64,000 nt of DNA from Granulosicoccus sp036478565 (GCA_965224525.1 OZ245050.1:620001-684000), one strand, 5' to 3'; positions 25,799 through 34,392 are shown, counted from the stretch's first letter. Notes: a model not told the origin generated them from the letters alone. Translations and numbers: made by a program.

Positions 25799-26653
25799 CT
25801 AACGAAACAACAACACCGGTACTTTGCAGGCGCGAATCATCTCGGTAGTGGTTGAGCCGATGATCAGGCTGCGTATTCGTGAATGCCCGTAAGCACCCAT
25901 CACCAACAGGTCAATACCCGCTGTTTCCACATATTCTGCCAACGCCTTTTCTGGCTGGCCTTGAATAAGAGCGGTTGTTACCTTGTAGCCCCCGGCTTCC
26001 AGTGTTGCAGCAGCGCCTTCCAGTTCGCGATTGGCATCGACTGATGGAGACTTCACCATGACAAGATGGCATTCGTAGTCGGTATAGTGGGCTTTTTCAG
26101 CGACGAATTTGATTGCCAACATAGCACTGGGACCGCCATCAAAAGCGATCAAAAAACGCTGCATAGGCTTGAATTCACGCGCTGCAACCAATACCGGTTT
26201 GTGGATTGAACGAATAACGCGCTCAAGGTTGGAGCCCAGGTGCGAACTATCAAACTCTGCGCCTTCACCGCGTTTGCCGATGACGACCATATCGGTCTGC
26301 GTTTCCAGCTCTTGTATTGTGTCTACAATTTCGCCAGTTCGAAGATGCGTTTTGACTGCGGTTACACCATCTTCGTTAATCCGTTGCATGGCATCATCCA
26401 GAATAGCCCGACCTCGCTTGTGCGACAGTTTGGCTTTTTGTGCATCAAGCTCCACAAGTTCTTCAAGCAAGGCAGTGCGCGCGCCGAGCCCTATGTTGCC
26501 ACTCAGGTTTGAGTTGCTTGAGGCCAGGTCCCTTCGGCCCAGTATGTGTATCACCTCAATCTCAGCGTTGGCGCGTTTGGCAAACCAGGCGGCATGGTCG
26601 CAGACGCTATGCGAATAGATTGAACCGTCAACTACTGCCAGAAACATTGTCAT
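25799..26653 (-). CDS. Tandem universal stress protein (UspA)
   Basis: A 284-residue protein with two UspA domains (about 1-145 and 150-284). Both carry ATP-binding signatures: G-K-R-G-E-G then L-G-S-N-L-E-R-V-I in the first, and G-A-Y-G-H-S-R then I-G-S-T-T-T in the second. An N-terminal V-V-D-G-S and an F-D-G-G-P-S mark each domain start. Such proteins are cytoplasmic and accumulate under starvation or stress. It lies 10 bp downstream of a SulP transporter gene on the same strand; SulP-UspA pairs are common and suggest the stress protein modulates the transporter or shares its regulation. Confidence 0.9.
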   Translation of the reverse strand: MTMFLAVVDGSIYSHSVCDHAAWFAKRANAEIEVIHILGRRDLASSNSNLSGNIGLGARTALLEELVELDAQKAKLSHKRGRAILDDAMQRINEDGVTAVKTHLRTGEIVDTIQELETQTDMVVIGKRGEGAEFDSSHLGSNLERVIRSIHKPVLVAAREFKPMQRFLIAFDGGPSAMLAIKFVAEKAHYTDYECHLVMVKSPSVDANRELEGAAATLEAGGYKVTTALIQGQPEKALAEYVETAGIDLLVMGAYGHSRIRSLIIGSTTTEMIRACKVPVLLFR

Positions 26654-26663
26654 GGTGTATTCC

Positions 26664-28154
26664 TCAATGATCCATCAGTTTGTCGAGTGCGCCTGGCTTG
26701 TCATGTACCGCAAGCTGATCAACAATGGTTTCGCTGGCTTCATTCAAACCGATAATTTCCACCTCTGCCCCTTCTCTGCGAAATTTCAATACGACCATAT
26801 CCAGCGCCTGTACGCTGGATATGTCCCAGATATGCGCGCCACTGACATCGATGACGACAGACTCAAGAGCTTCCCGAAAATCAAAGGATGCCGTAAATTC
26901 ATCGCTGGATGCAAAGAACAGTTGTCCTTCTACGACATAGGTGCGCTGGCTGCCATCGTCCGTGCAGGTGGAAGTAACGCGAAAAATTTGCGAGATTTTC
27001 CAGGCAAAGAACAACCCGGAGAGCAACACGCCGACAAATACACCAATGGCGAGGTTATGCGTTGACACAACCACAATGACCGTAGCCAGCATGACGATGG
27101 AGGAGCTTCTCGGATGATCCCTGAGGTTAACAATTGATGACCAGCTGAACGTACCGATGGATACCATTATCATAATGGCGACCAGTGCAGCCATGGGGAT
27201 CTGCTTAACCCAGTCACCCAAAAAGACAATCATTAGTAACAAAAACAGCCCGGCGCAAAAGGTAGAAAGCCGGCCACGGCCACCTGATTTCACATTGATG
27301 ATGGATTGACCAATCATGGCACAGCCAGCCATACCGCCGATGAATCCTGTTGCTGTGTTTGCTATTCCCTGACCAATACACTCACGATTTTTGTCGCTGG
27401 TGGTATCAGTCAGTTCATCAACGATTGATGCTGTCATCAGGGATTCCAGAAGACCAACCGCTGCCACTGCCGCCGAGTATGGCAGGATGATTCTCAGGGT
27501 TTCGAAATTCAGCGGTATATCGGGTATAAGGAATATTGGCAGTGAATCAGGCAACTCTCCCATGTCACCAACGTTTCTCAAATCAAAACCGAAAAACAGA
27601 GTCATCACTGTCAAAACGACAATACAGACCAGCGGTGATGGAATAGCGGTGGTCAAATAGGGAAACAAATAAATAATGCCAAGCCCGGCTGCAACCATGA
27701 CGTAGGTCAGTACGGGTACGTTGATCAGTTCCGGCAACTGAGCCATGAAAATCAGAATTGCCAACGCGTTGACAAAGCCTGTCATGACAGATCGTGAAAC
27801 AAAACGCATCACGGAACCCAACTGAAATAATCCGGCGACAATTTGTAGCAGTCCGGCAAGTACTGTAGTGGCCAACAGATATTGCAAGCCGTAGTCCTTG
27901 ACGAGTGTCACCATCAATACAGCGGTTGCGGCAGTGGCGGCGGAAATCATCCCTGGTCGCCCGCCGGTGATGGAGACTATCACCGCGATCGAGAATGATG
28001 CGTACAGGCCGATCTTAGGATCCACGCCTGCGATGATCGAAAACGCTATGGCTTCCGGTATCAACGCCAGAGCAACCACAAGCCCGGCAAGCAGATCTGC
28101 GCGGACGTTGCCAAACCACTCCTGTTGAAAGTGGGCGAATACCTGGCTGTTCAA
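26664..28154 (-). CDS. SulP family anion transporter with STAS domain
   Basis: A 496-residue transporter. The membrane domain has 10-12 or more hydrophobic segments, with the SulP signature near the start (G-L-V-V-A-L-A-L-I-P-E-A-I-A-F-S) and I-G-Q-S-I-I-N in mid-protein. The C-terminal about 90 residues form a STAS domain (L-E-S-V-V-I-D-V-S-G-A-H-I-W-D-I-S). SulP proteins carry sulfate, bicarbonate or related anions; BicA-like bicarbonate uptake is one possibility, but the ion cannot be deduced. Operon with the downstream UspA gene. Confidence 0.9.
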   Translation of the reverse strand: MNSQVFAHFQQEWFGNVRADLLAGLVVALALIPEAIAFSIIAGVDPKIGLYASFSIAVIVSITGGRPGMISAATAATAVLMVTLVKDYGLQYLLATTVLAGLLQIVAGLFQLGSVMRFVSRSVMTGFVNALAILIFMAQLPELINVPVLTYVMVAAGLGIIYLFPYLTTAIPSPLVCIVVLTVMTLFFGFDLRNVGDMGELPDSLPIFLIPDIPLNFETLRIILPYSAAVAAVGLLESLMTASIVDELTDTTSDKNRECIGQGIANTATGFIGGMAGCAMIGQSIINVKSGGRGRLSTFCAGLFLLLMIVFLGDWVKQIPMAALVAIMIMVSIGTFSWSSIVNLRDHPRSSSIVMLATVIVVVSTHNLAIGVFVGVLLSGLFFAWKISQIFRVTSTCTDDGSQRTYVVEGQLFFASSDEFTASFDFREALESVVIDVSGAHIWDISSVQALDMVVLKFRREGAEVEIIGLNEASETIVDQLAVHDKPGALDKLMDH

Positions 28155-28608
28155 ATGGCTGATCTCTTTGTGTATAGGGTGTTAGCGCGGCGAAAGTGCG
28201 CTTGCGGATGGGCCGAATTGGCGAATTGTTGCCTGATTTGAAGTGTACGGAGCGCCAAATATGCCGCATGAGGGGTGCTTTCAGCCACGATTTTAGCAGC
28301 TGGAGGGGCTTTTGATGTCTGATTCCCAAACACTGCGGCTCATTGGCAGTATAATAGGTGGATAGTAGTGTTGTATTACCGGGCGATTCGTTTGCAAAGC
28401 TGGCTGGCGGCCGGTTCAGGTTAGTTCACCAATACTGCTATTTTCCAATACCGTTAGTGAACAATTGGCTGTTGCCAATTGCCGGATTCTTGCCGATTTG
28501 AGCGTGCCTGGGTTTTGGAACCCTGAAATAACCAATCTAGCCATGTGAGCTTGGCGCACAAGCGGAAAAATGCGTTGTAGACGCTGACGCTTACAGGATA
28601 TCGAACGG
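28155..28608 (+). promoter_or_regulatory. Divergent gap (454 bp) with possible structured leader of the disordered-protein gene
   Basis: A TATAAT occurs at 28350-28355 without a good -35. Downstream lie several inverted repeats: GTTCAC/GTGAAC (28424-28429 and 28457-28462), a perfect 8-bp hairpin CAATTGGC-TGTT-GCCAATTG (28462-28481) and GGGTT-TTGG-AACCC (28510-28523). If the TATAAT is the promoter, all would lie in a roughly 250-nt 5' leader. The start at 28609 is preceded by AGGA at 9-nt spacing. No coding region seen in the gap. Confidence 0.35.
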
Positions 28609-30663
28609 ATGTTAAAACCAGAGTCGCCGAAATCGGAGACCGATAAGCAGAAGTCGACATCTTCTGCAAAAGTCGAATCCAGCCCAAAAACCCGTAGCAA
28701 GCGGGCGTCGCCGGGAGCTGCGGTTGGAAAGAAGTCGGCTGTAGAAAAGAAGCCAGTTGCAGAGAAGAAGTCGACTGCAGAAAGAAAGCCAGTCTCTAAG
28801 AAGAAACCGACCGTAGATAAGAAGCCCAGTGCGGGGAAGAAATCGACCGCAGAAAAGAAGCCAGTGGCGGGGAAGCAATCGACCGCAGAAAAGAAACCAG
28901 TGACGGGGAAGCAATCGACCGTAGAAAAGAAACCAGTGGCGGGGAAGAAATCGACCGCAGAAAAGAAACCAGTGGCGGGGAAGAAATCGACCGTAGAAAA
29001 GAAACCAGTGGCGGGGAAGAAATCGACCGTAGAAAAGAAACCAGCTGCAAAAAAGAAACAGGCCTCGGAGAGGAAACCAGCAGCGGAGACGAAATCATCA
29101 GTAGAGAAAGCACCGGTTACTCAGTCTGATTCTACGAGTGCAGAGTCGGCAAATCGTACTCGAAAGCCACGAAACACGGGTCATCAACATAAAAGCCCGC
29201 AGTCGTCTGACAACTCAGCGGAAGGTAGCGTCAGCAGCAAGAAACCCGATAATCAACCTGAATCAACGCCTTCCACCGGCAATGACTCGGCCATCAAAAC
29301 AGCTACCAGTGCGGATGGCGGCGAGTCAGGAAACAGGCCTGCTCGCAGTGAGCAAAAACGACACCCGCGAGGGCGTAGAAACAATCGGGGGAATAACAGT
29401 CGGGGAAGAAACAATCAGGGCGGAAACAGTCGCGGAAATAATAATCAGGGCGGAAACAGTCGGGGAAATAACAATCAGAGTAGAAGCAATCAGGGCGGAA
29501 ACAATCAGGGCGGAAACAATCAGGGAAATAACGAGCAACGACCTGGCCGCAACCAATCTACCGGTGGGCGGCAGAATGATGGTCGAGCGCGGCAGGGTCA
29601 GAATAAAGGGCGGCGTCGCAATCAGAATGGAAGAAATACAGGAAATGCAAAACCGGAGCGTGGCAATCGAGCCGGGCCACAGCAGCGGCCTGGTCGTGAT
29701 GATGCTGGCAACCGGGCCAGCAAGCCTCGGCGCCAGTCAGTTGTTCGTGATGATGACTTTGGCAACCGGGACCCATCCTACTCGCACAGGCAGAACCAGT
29801 CGCTGAGCGAGGATTTCGGAAATCAGGCGCTTGATGAGCCGGAAATTATTGACGAGGCGCTGGATAACATCGGTAACCGCGAGCCCGCAGCGAAAAAGGC
29901 GGCTCCTGAGCGGGAAGAGAATTTTGGCAATCGGGATAATGTGAATCGTAACGCCCGGTTCCCGTCCGATAGCAACATATTGCATAGTGAGTTTGACAAT
30001 CAGAATGGCTTTGCCATGGGGGCCATGACGCAACCCGGGCAGGCAAGGAGTCGACGTGGAAAAGCCGGACAAGGTGGTCGTAAGCAGCAAAGTCAGAGAA
30101 ATGCCCCCTATGGCAATAACGCCCAACGAAATAATAGTCAAAGGAATCGGAAAGCCGGGCGGTCAAATTCTAACCGCAATAACCACCATCGGAATGCTGG
30201 CCAACAGGTCAATGGCAATACCGACGAGGCTCAGTCTGCTGCAGGGCGAAGCAACCCCGGTCGACGAAACGCTGGCCGCTCCAATGCCAACCGGCAAAAA
30301 AAGAGAAATACAACATCACCCAGAGCCTCTGGCAGCTCGCCATTACCGGATAATGTCAGGACTGACGGCGCTGCCGGAAACCCTGGCAACAAGCCTCAGT
30401 CAGAGTCTCCGGGCAGATCGCGAGGCAGAGGCCCGCGCAATGGTCGAGGCCGATCACGTTCAGGCCAGCGCGGTGGTCAGCGAAACAATCAGAATACCGG
30501 TACAGCAACTACCGACCAACGAGATACGTCAACTAGCAAAACTGTGCAGCCTGCTACAACGGCAAGTCATAACTCGTCTCCCTCTGGCGATCAATCAGGC
30601 AGCTCACGGGCTGAGCCGGTAGTGGATAAAAAGCGCTTGCCGCCAGCGGCAGATAATTCCTGA
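28609..30663 (+). CDS. Intrinsically disordered, repeat-rich basic protein (H1-like plus RGN/Q-rich)
   Basis: 684 residues, almost entirely low complexity, with no folded domain, signal peptide or membrane segment that I can see. Residues about 41-165 are a 12-residue Lys/Ala/Pro repeat (K-K-S-T-V-E-K-K-P-V-A-G and variants), like histone H1 or AlgP-type tails. Residues about 241-370 are an Arg/Gly/Asn/Gln repeat (G-G-N-S-R-G-N-N-N-Q). Residues about 381-468 contain four F/I-G-N-R/Q motifs in acidic surroundings (D-D-F-G-N-R-D, E-D-F-G-N-Q-A, D-N-I-G-N-R-E, E-N-F-G-N-R-D). The rest is again Arg/Asn/Ser/Gly-rich. Such composition suggests binding to RNA, DNA or polyanions and possible condensate formation; this is inference. 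I know no specific family. It stands alone, divergent from the SulP gene. Confidence 0.75.
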   Translation: MLKPESPKSETDKQKSTSSAKVESSPKTRSKRASPGAAVGKKSAVEKKPVAEKKSTAERKPVSKKKPTVDKKPSAGKKSTAEKKPVAGKQSTAEKKPVTGKQSTVEKKPVAGKKSTAEKKPVAGKKSTVEKKPVAGKKSTVEKKPAAKKKQASERKPAAETKSSVEKAPVTQSDSTSAESANRTRKPRNTGHQHKSPQSSDNSAEGSVSSKKPDNQPESTPSTGNDSAIKTATSADGGESGNRPARSEQKRHPRGRRNNRGNNSRGRNNQGGNSRGNNNQGGNSRGNNNQSRSNQGGNNQGGNNQGNNEQRPGRNQSTGGRQNDGRARQGQNKGRRRNQNGRNTGNAKPERGNRAGPQQRPGRDDAGNRASKPRRQSVVRDDDFGNRDPSYSHRQNQSLSEDFGNQALDEPEIIDEALDNIGNREPAAKKAAPEREENFGNRDNVNRNARFPSDSNILHSEFDNQNGFAMGAMTQPGQARSRRGKAGQGGRKQQSQRNAPYGNNAQRNNSQRNRKAGRSNSNRNNHHRNAGQQVNGNTDEAQSAAGRSNPGRRNAGRSNANRQKKRNTTSPRASGSSPLPDNVRTDGAAGNPGNKPQSESPGRSRGRGPRNGRGRSRSGQRGGQRNNQNTGTATTDQRDTSTSKTVQPATTASHNSSPSGDQSGSSRAEPVVDKKRLPPAADNS
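28741..29044 (+). repeat. 36-bp coding tandem repeat
   Basis: About eight copies of a 36-bp unit (for example GAAAAGAAACCAGTGGCGGG followed by GAAGAAATCGACCGTA), the last five almost identical and the first ones diverged. It encodes the 12-residue K-K-S-T-x-E-K-K-P-V-A-G repeat of the disordered protein. The unit is a multiple of three, so copy-number changes would keep the frame. Confidence 0.85.
29376..29532 (+). repeat. 15/30-bp coding repeat of the RGN/Q segment
   Basis: Overlapping units built from GGCGGAAACAGTCGCGGAAA plus ATAATAATCAG (30 bp), shortening to a 15-bp unit GGCGGAAACAATCAG repeated in tandem at the right end. It encodes G-G-N-S-R-G-N-N-N-Q and G-G-N-N-Q runs. Confidence 0.75.
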
Positions 30664-30681
30664 TCTGATTTTTCGTTCCTG

Positions 30682-30803
30682 CCTGCACATGATAGTCGAG
30701 CAGGGGTGTTCATATCAGCATCAAGGGCGTTCATCGTTATTTGAATGCCCAGTCTCGCCGATGCCTTACTCTGTCGCTGACGTCAAACGGGGTAAGCGAA
30801 ATG
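30682..30803 (+). promoter_or_regulatory. Duplicated structured 5' leader, copy A (before the GH5 gene)
   Basis: Bases 30708-30810 align without gaps to 34274-34376 (about 73 of 103 identical), and similarity continues upstream with one indel. Predicted RNA structure: hairpin I pairs 30725-30733 with 30742-30750 (9 pairs, one G-U). Hairpin II pairs 30765-30772 with 30789-30796 (8 pairs, two G-U), with an inner GTC-GCT-GAC stem at 30773-30781. In copy B, three pairs of hairpin II and its inner stem are changed on both sides so that pairing is kept. Hairpin II's 3' strand is GGGGTAAG, a Shine-Dalgarno-like element 4 nt before ATG 30801. This suggests translational control. It matches no riboswitch I know. 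Confidence 0.55.
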
Positions 30804-33800
30804 AGCACTCAACTATTTCTGTTGGTATTCCGGAATTTCCCTTGTCTGTTCACAGACAAAACACTGAAGCCACACTGGACCATTGCAATTTTCAGTTGCT
30901 TCGCAGTATTGCGGCGAGTGATGTCCGTGCTGGCGGTGTTGTTTATGGTTGCCGCCTGCAGCGAGTCGCAAACGCTTCCTGGTGCATCTCAGGACCAAAC
31001 GGCTCGGGTCCCGCAGGTCAATTCAAACAAACCGGCTGTCACAAGTTCAGATGAGAGCTCATTGCTCCGTTATACAGGGATCAATCTGGCTGGCGCTGAT
31101 TTTGGCGAAGGTAACATGCCTGGAACTTATGGCCAGGACTACATTTACCCTGACGCCGATTTCATTCGTCAGTTTACCGATAAAGGATTCAATACAATCC
31201 GTTTACCGTTCCGCTGGGAACGTATTCAGCAATCGTTATTTGCCGAGCTGGATGGTGAGGAACTCAGCAGGGTCAGGGAATTTGTTGCAGCAGCCAATAG
31301 CGGAGGTGCAACGGTTCTACTTGATATCCACAATTACGCCAGATATCTGGACAGCTATATAGGGCAGGCCGGGTCGGATGTCAGTGCTGATGCGTTCGCT
31401 GATTTGTGGCGTCGATTGGCGTTGGCATTCAGGGATAATCCGAATGTCATCTTCGGGCTGATGAATGAACCCGCTGAAATGCCAACCGAGGCATGGGTTG
31501 CCGGTGCGCAACGAGCGATAGATGCAATACGGCTGGCGGGTGCTGATCAATTGATTCTGGTAGATGGCAATCGCTGGAGTGGTGCCCATAGCTGGTATGA
31601 CGATTCCGATGGTGAGCTTTCAAATGCCGTAGCCATGCTGGATCTTGTAGACCCTAGCAACAACATGGCTTTTGATGCTCATCAGTACATCGACCCGGAT
31701 TCATCCGGAACCAGCGGGCAGTGCGTTAGTGAATCGGTTGGTGTCGAGAGACTGGCTGTATTTACACAATGGCTGCACGACAATGGAAAAAAAGGTTTTA
31801 TCGGTGAGTTTGGCGCCAGTAGTGACGCGATGTGTTTACAAGCAACTGAAAACATGCTGCAGCACATGGAGCAGCATCGGGATGTCTATATTGGCTGGAC
31901 CTGGTGGGCTGCCGGGCCGTGGTGGGATAATTCCTTCTTCGTTATCAATCCTGAATCGGGAGTGGGGCGTGAACAACTGGCGGTGCTTGTTAGACATTTA
32001 GCAGGCGCTTCTGACGATGATTCAGACGATGATTCAGGTGATGATTCAGGCGATGATTCAGGCGATGATTCAGGCGATGATTCAGGCGATGATTCAGGCG
32101 GCGATTTCGATGAGCAGGAATACGATGATGTTCTGAATTTCTTGTCTCCGCTTGATGGGGACACACTGGACGGCGCGACTGTCGAATTCAGCTGGACCGA
32201 TACGGGTGCTCTTGAGTACTCTCTGACAATCGGTAGTAAACCTTATGGCGATGATTATTTTGCCTCTCCTGGCGGTACCAACACAACGTTGACGGTAGAA
32301 AATCTACCGGTTGACGGCTCGGATTTGTACGTAACCCTGTATCACGAATACGCTACAGGTGTTGAAGACATCCAGGCGCTCTTCCAGGCAAGTAATAGTG
32401 AGAATTCCGATGCCTCGAATGATGTAAGCCGTGAAATGTTCCTGTCACCACTAGATGGCGATAGATTAAATGCTGCTACAGTAACCGTGTCATGGATACA
32501 GACTGATGCAGAGGAGTTCTACCTGGCATTGGGTAGTGAGCCTTATGCTGGCGATTATTATGATGCATCGCTGGGCAGCTTTTCATCGGCAGTGATAGAA
32601 GGCTTACCCGTCGACGGATCCGTCGTGTATGCAACGTTGTATCACACCTATGGCGATGATGTTTTGGTGGCGCAGGCAGAGTTCACCAGTTATCAAAGCG
32701 GCAGTAGTTTCAATAAAGACGCTCTGTTTGTTTCCACTGCGGGTAGTGATTCCGCAGATGGCCGCTCACAAAGCACTGCCATGCGAACCATTTCTTATGC
32801 CGCGCAACTTGCCGTGGCTGGTGAAACAATCTATGTCGAAGCCGGCAACTATGGCGCTGAGCATATTTCCTTTGAAAACGCCGGGAAGCCCGGTATGCCG
32901 ATCACTATAGAGGGTTATGATGACATCCCCGGTGATCGACCTGTCCATGAGGACTTTGACTACGAAAGTACTTTTGATTCAGAGCTAATGCCGTTGCTTG
33001 ATGGCGGTGATCGTTCTAGCGGTGTTGCCATCAAGATGTATAAGGACAATTTGATTGTACGAAACCTTCAAATACAAAACTACGAACATGGTATCGATGT
33101 CTGGAATGTGGATCACCCGGAAGTTCATGAAACCTATCTGTCGACTTTTGGTGTCAATGAAGATACGGCGTATTCCGGGTATGGAATCATTCTGAATAAA
33201 ACGAGCACTGGCCTTGTTAAAGACTCGGTAGTGATTAACGCCGGAGCAGAGGCGATCTCGCTTTACGGAGACAGTAACATTGTCGACGGTAGTTTTGTTT
33301 ATGGGACCAATGGCGAATGTGCCGGCGGTAATTGCACAAATCAGAATTCAACCGACTATTACATCACGATTGTTGGGCATGGCAACGTGATTGAAAACTC
33401 CCATGCCGAAAGGATAGGTGAGCAGTTCCACGGCGGGCATGGGATCGGCATTAAATTCGATAGTCATGACAATACTATCCGTAACAACGTCGCCATTGGC
33501 TTTCGAGGCGAGTCCTACCATGTGGGGTATCGCAGGGCTCGCAATAATCTTTTCCAGGACAATTACTCCGGCAACGGAGAAATCGGAATTGCCTTTAGGG
33601 GCGGTGCTGATGCCAATGTTGTGGAAGGACATACAAGTAATAACATGCGTTGGGCGATTGTGTTTTACGCCTCCGACGAGGGCCAGCCCGATGATGGCCT
33701 GCACCCAACTGGTTCGAATAACATTATACGCGACAGTACGTTCCGTAATACAACCGAAGCGGTGGTTCATTTGCATGACTATACATTTGAAGACGGCTAC

Positions 33801-34013
33801 GCGCACAACAATACGATAGAGAACAACGTCATCGATACGGCGTCTGCGCTGTTTGATGTCAGATCATATGGTGCAGGGAACATCATGCGTGACAACATAA
33901 TTCGAAATGTCTTGAAGTATGCCGATTATTTTAACGGCCGAACAGAATCAGATATGGGGTTCAGTTTTAAGGGGAACATCGAAGAGAACAATGGGTTCAA
34001 CTTGCCTGGTTGA
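30801..34013 (+). CDS. Modular secreted lipoprotein: GH5 glycosidase, two beta modules, parallel beta-helix
   Basis: About 1070 residues from ATG 30801. A lipoprotein signal appears late (L-F-M-V-A-A-C, Cys at about 53); ATG 30921 is an alternative start that leaves a very short signal. The GH5 (cellulase-type) domain spans about 85-400, with catalytic acid in L-M-N-E-P (Glu about 223) and nucleophile in F-I-G-E-F-G (Glu about 336). A (D/G)-D-D-S linker follows (404-434). Two modules of about 85 residues (about 445-530 and 545-630) are the type shared with the DUF1800 protein and the next gene. From about 640 to the end is a right-handed beta-helix opening L-F-V-S-T-A-G-S-D-S-A-D-G, as in polysaccharide lyases and epimerases. 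Likely acts on an extracellular polysaccharide, perhaps its own. Confidence 0.83.
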   Translation: MSTQLFLLVFRNFPCLFTDKTLKPHWTIAIFSCFAVLRRVMSVLAVLFMVAACSESQTLPGASQDQTARVPQVNSNKPAVTSSDESSLLRYTGINLAGADFGEGNMPGTYGQDYIYPDADFIRQFTDKGFNTIRLPFRWERIQQSLFAELDGEELSRVREFVAAANSGGATVLLDIHNYARYLDSYIGQAGSDVSADAFADLWRRLALAFRDNPNVIFGLMNEPAEMPTEAWVAGAQRAIDAIRLAGADQLILVDGNRWSGAHSWYDDSDGELSNAVAMLDLVDPSNNMAFDAHQYIDPDSSGTSGQCVSESVGVERLAVFTQWLHDNGKKGFIGEFGASSDAMCLQATENMLQHMEQHRDVYIGWTWWAAGPWWDNSFFVINPESGVGREQLAVLVRHLAGASDDDSDDDSGDDSGDDSGDDSGDDSGDDSGGDFDEQEYDDVLNFLSPLDGDTLDGATVEFSWTDTGALEYSLTIGSKPYGDDYFASPGGTNTTLTVENLPVDGSDLYVTLYHEYATGVEDIQALFQASNSENSDASNDVSREMFLSPLDGDRLNAATVTVSWIQTDAEEFYLALGSEPYAGDYYDASLGSFSSAVIEGLPVDGSVVYATLYHTYGDDVLVAQAEFTSYQSGSSFNKDALFVSTAGSDSADGRSQSTAMRTISYAAQLAVAGETIYVEAGNYGAEHISFENAGKPGMPITIEGYDDIPGDRPVHEDFDYESTFDSELMPLLDGGDRSSGVAIKMYKDNLIVRNLQIQNYEHGIDVWNVDHPEVHETYLSTFGVNEDTAYSGYGIILNKTSTGLVKDSVVINAGAEAISLYGDSNIVDGSFVYGTNGECAGGNCTNQNSTDYYITIVGHGNVIENSHAERIGEQFHGGHGIGIKFDSHDNTIRNNVAIGFRGESYHVGYRRARNNLFQDNYSGNGEIGIAFRGGADANVVEGHTSNNMRWAIVFYASDEGQPDDGLHPTGSNNIIRDSTFRNTTEAVVHLHDYTFEDGYAHNNTIENNVIDTASALFDVRSYGAGNIMRDNIIRNVLKYADYFNGRTESDMGFSFKGNIEENNGFNLPG
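32013..32096 (+). repeat. 12-bp coding tandem repeat in the GH5 linker
   Basis: Seven tandem copies of a 12-bp unit (GACGATGATTCA twice, GGTGATGATTCA once, GGCGATGATTCA four times), encoding D-D-D-S or G-D-D-S. It forms an acidic flexible linker between catalytic and module regions. The near-identity of copies indicates recent slippage. Confidence 0.9.
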
Positions 34014-34246
34014 ATAATTATGCCCACAGTGGCTGGCAGTACCAGTCAGCCAGTTCCGGTGCCAGAATACCTGTGCAAAAGTGCAATTCAGGTTCATCGA
34101 GAATCCACTAGGGCCGCCTGATCCACGATCAAAAGAATTCCAAAGACTAGCTGGTAAGCGCTGTAGGTGACCGGGCATGTCGGGGTGCTGGTCGAGAGGA
34201 TGAGTATGCAGTTCGCGCGCCGCTGAGTTGCAGTTCACTTCTCCAG

Positions 34247-34369
34247 CTTGCAAATGATCGCAACATCGGGAGCGTTCATATCGTTGTCAGGGTCGTTCAT
34301 CGCTACTTTAATACCCTGAGACTGCGATGCTTTAGCCTGACGTTGTCGCCCAATCGGCTAAACGAAATG
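34247..34369 (+). promoter_or_regulatory. Duplicated structured 5' leader, copy B (before the GH39-like gene)
   Basis: Counterpart of the leader at 30682-30803. Hairpin II pairs TTTAGCC (34331-34337) with GGCTAAA (34356-34362), with an inner GAC-GTT-GTC stem (34339-34347). Hairpin I is reduced to AGGGT/ACCCT. The aligned ATG (34367-34369) here opens a 13-residue frame (M-C-T-Q-G-I-L-Q ...) that stops at 34408, overlapping the real start at 34393. The rest of the gap upstream (34014-34246) holds no gene. A weak hairpin, TGGCTG/CAGCCA, just after the GH5 stop may terminate that transcript. Confidence 0.55.
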
Positions 34370-34392
34370 TGCACCCAGGGGATTCTACAATT

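Noticed and set aside
28741..29044. Regular 36-bp repeats that could suggest a CRISPR array
   Set aside because: The units abut with no unique spacers, keep one reading frame and encode a Lys-rich protein repeat.
29138..30622. Long overlapping open frames on both strands within the disordered-protein gene (for example 29138-29806 and 30056-30622)
   Set aside because: They are by-products of the repetitive, stop-poor sequence; no start signals and no protein character beyond shifted repeats.
30708..30803. c-di-GMP-I (GEMM) riboswitch as explanation for the duplicated leader
   Set aside because: The GEMM core (conserved G-G-C-A-A-A-C and GNRA loop/receptor) is not present; left as an unassigned structured leader.
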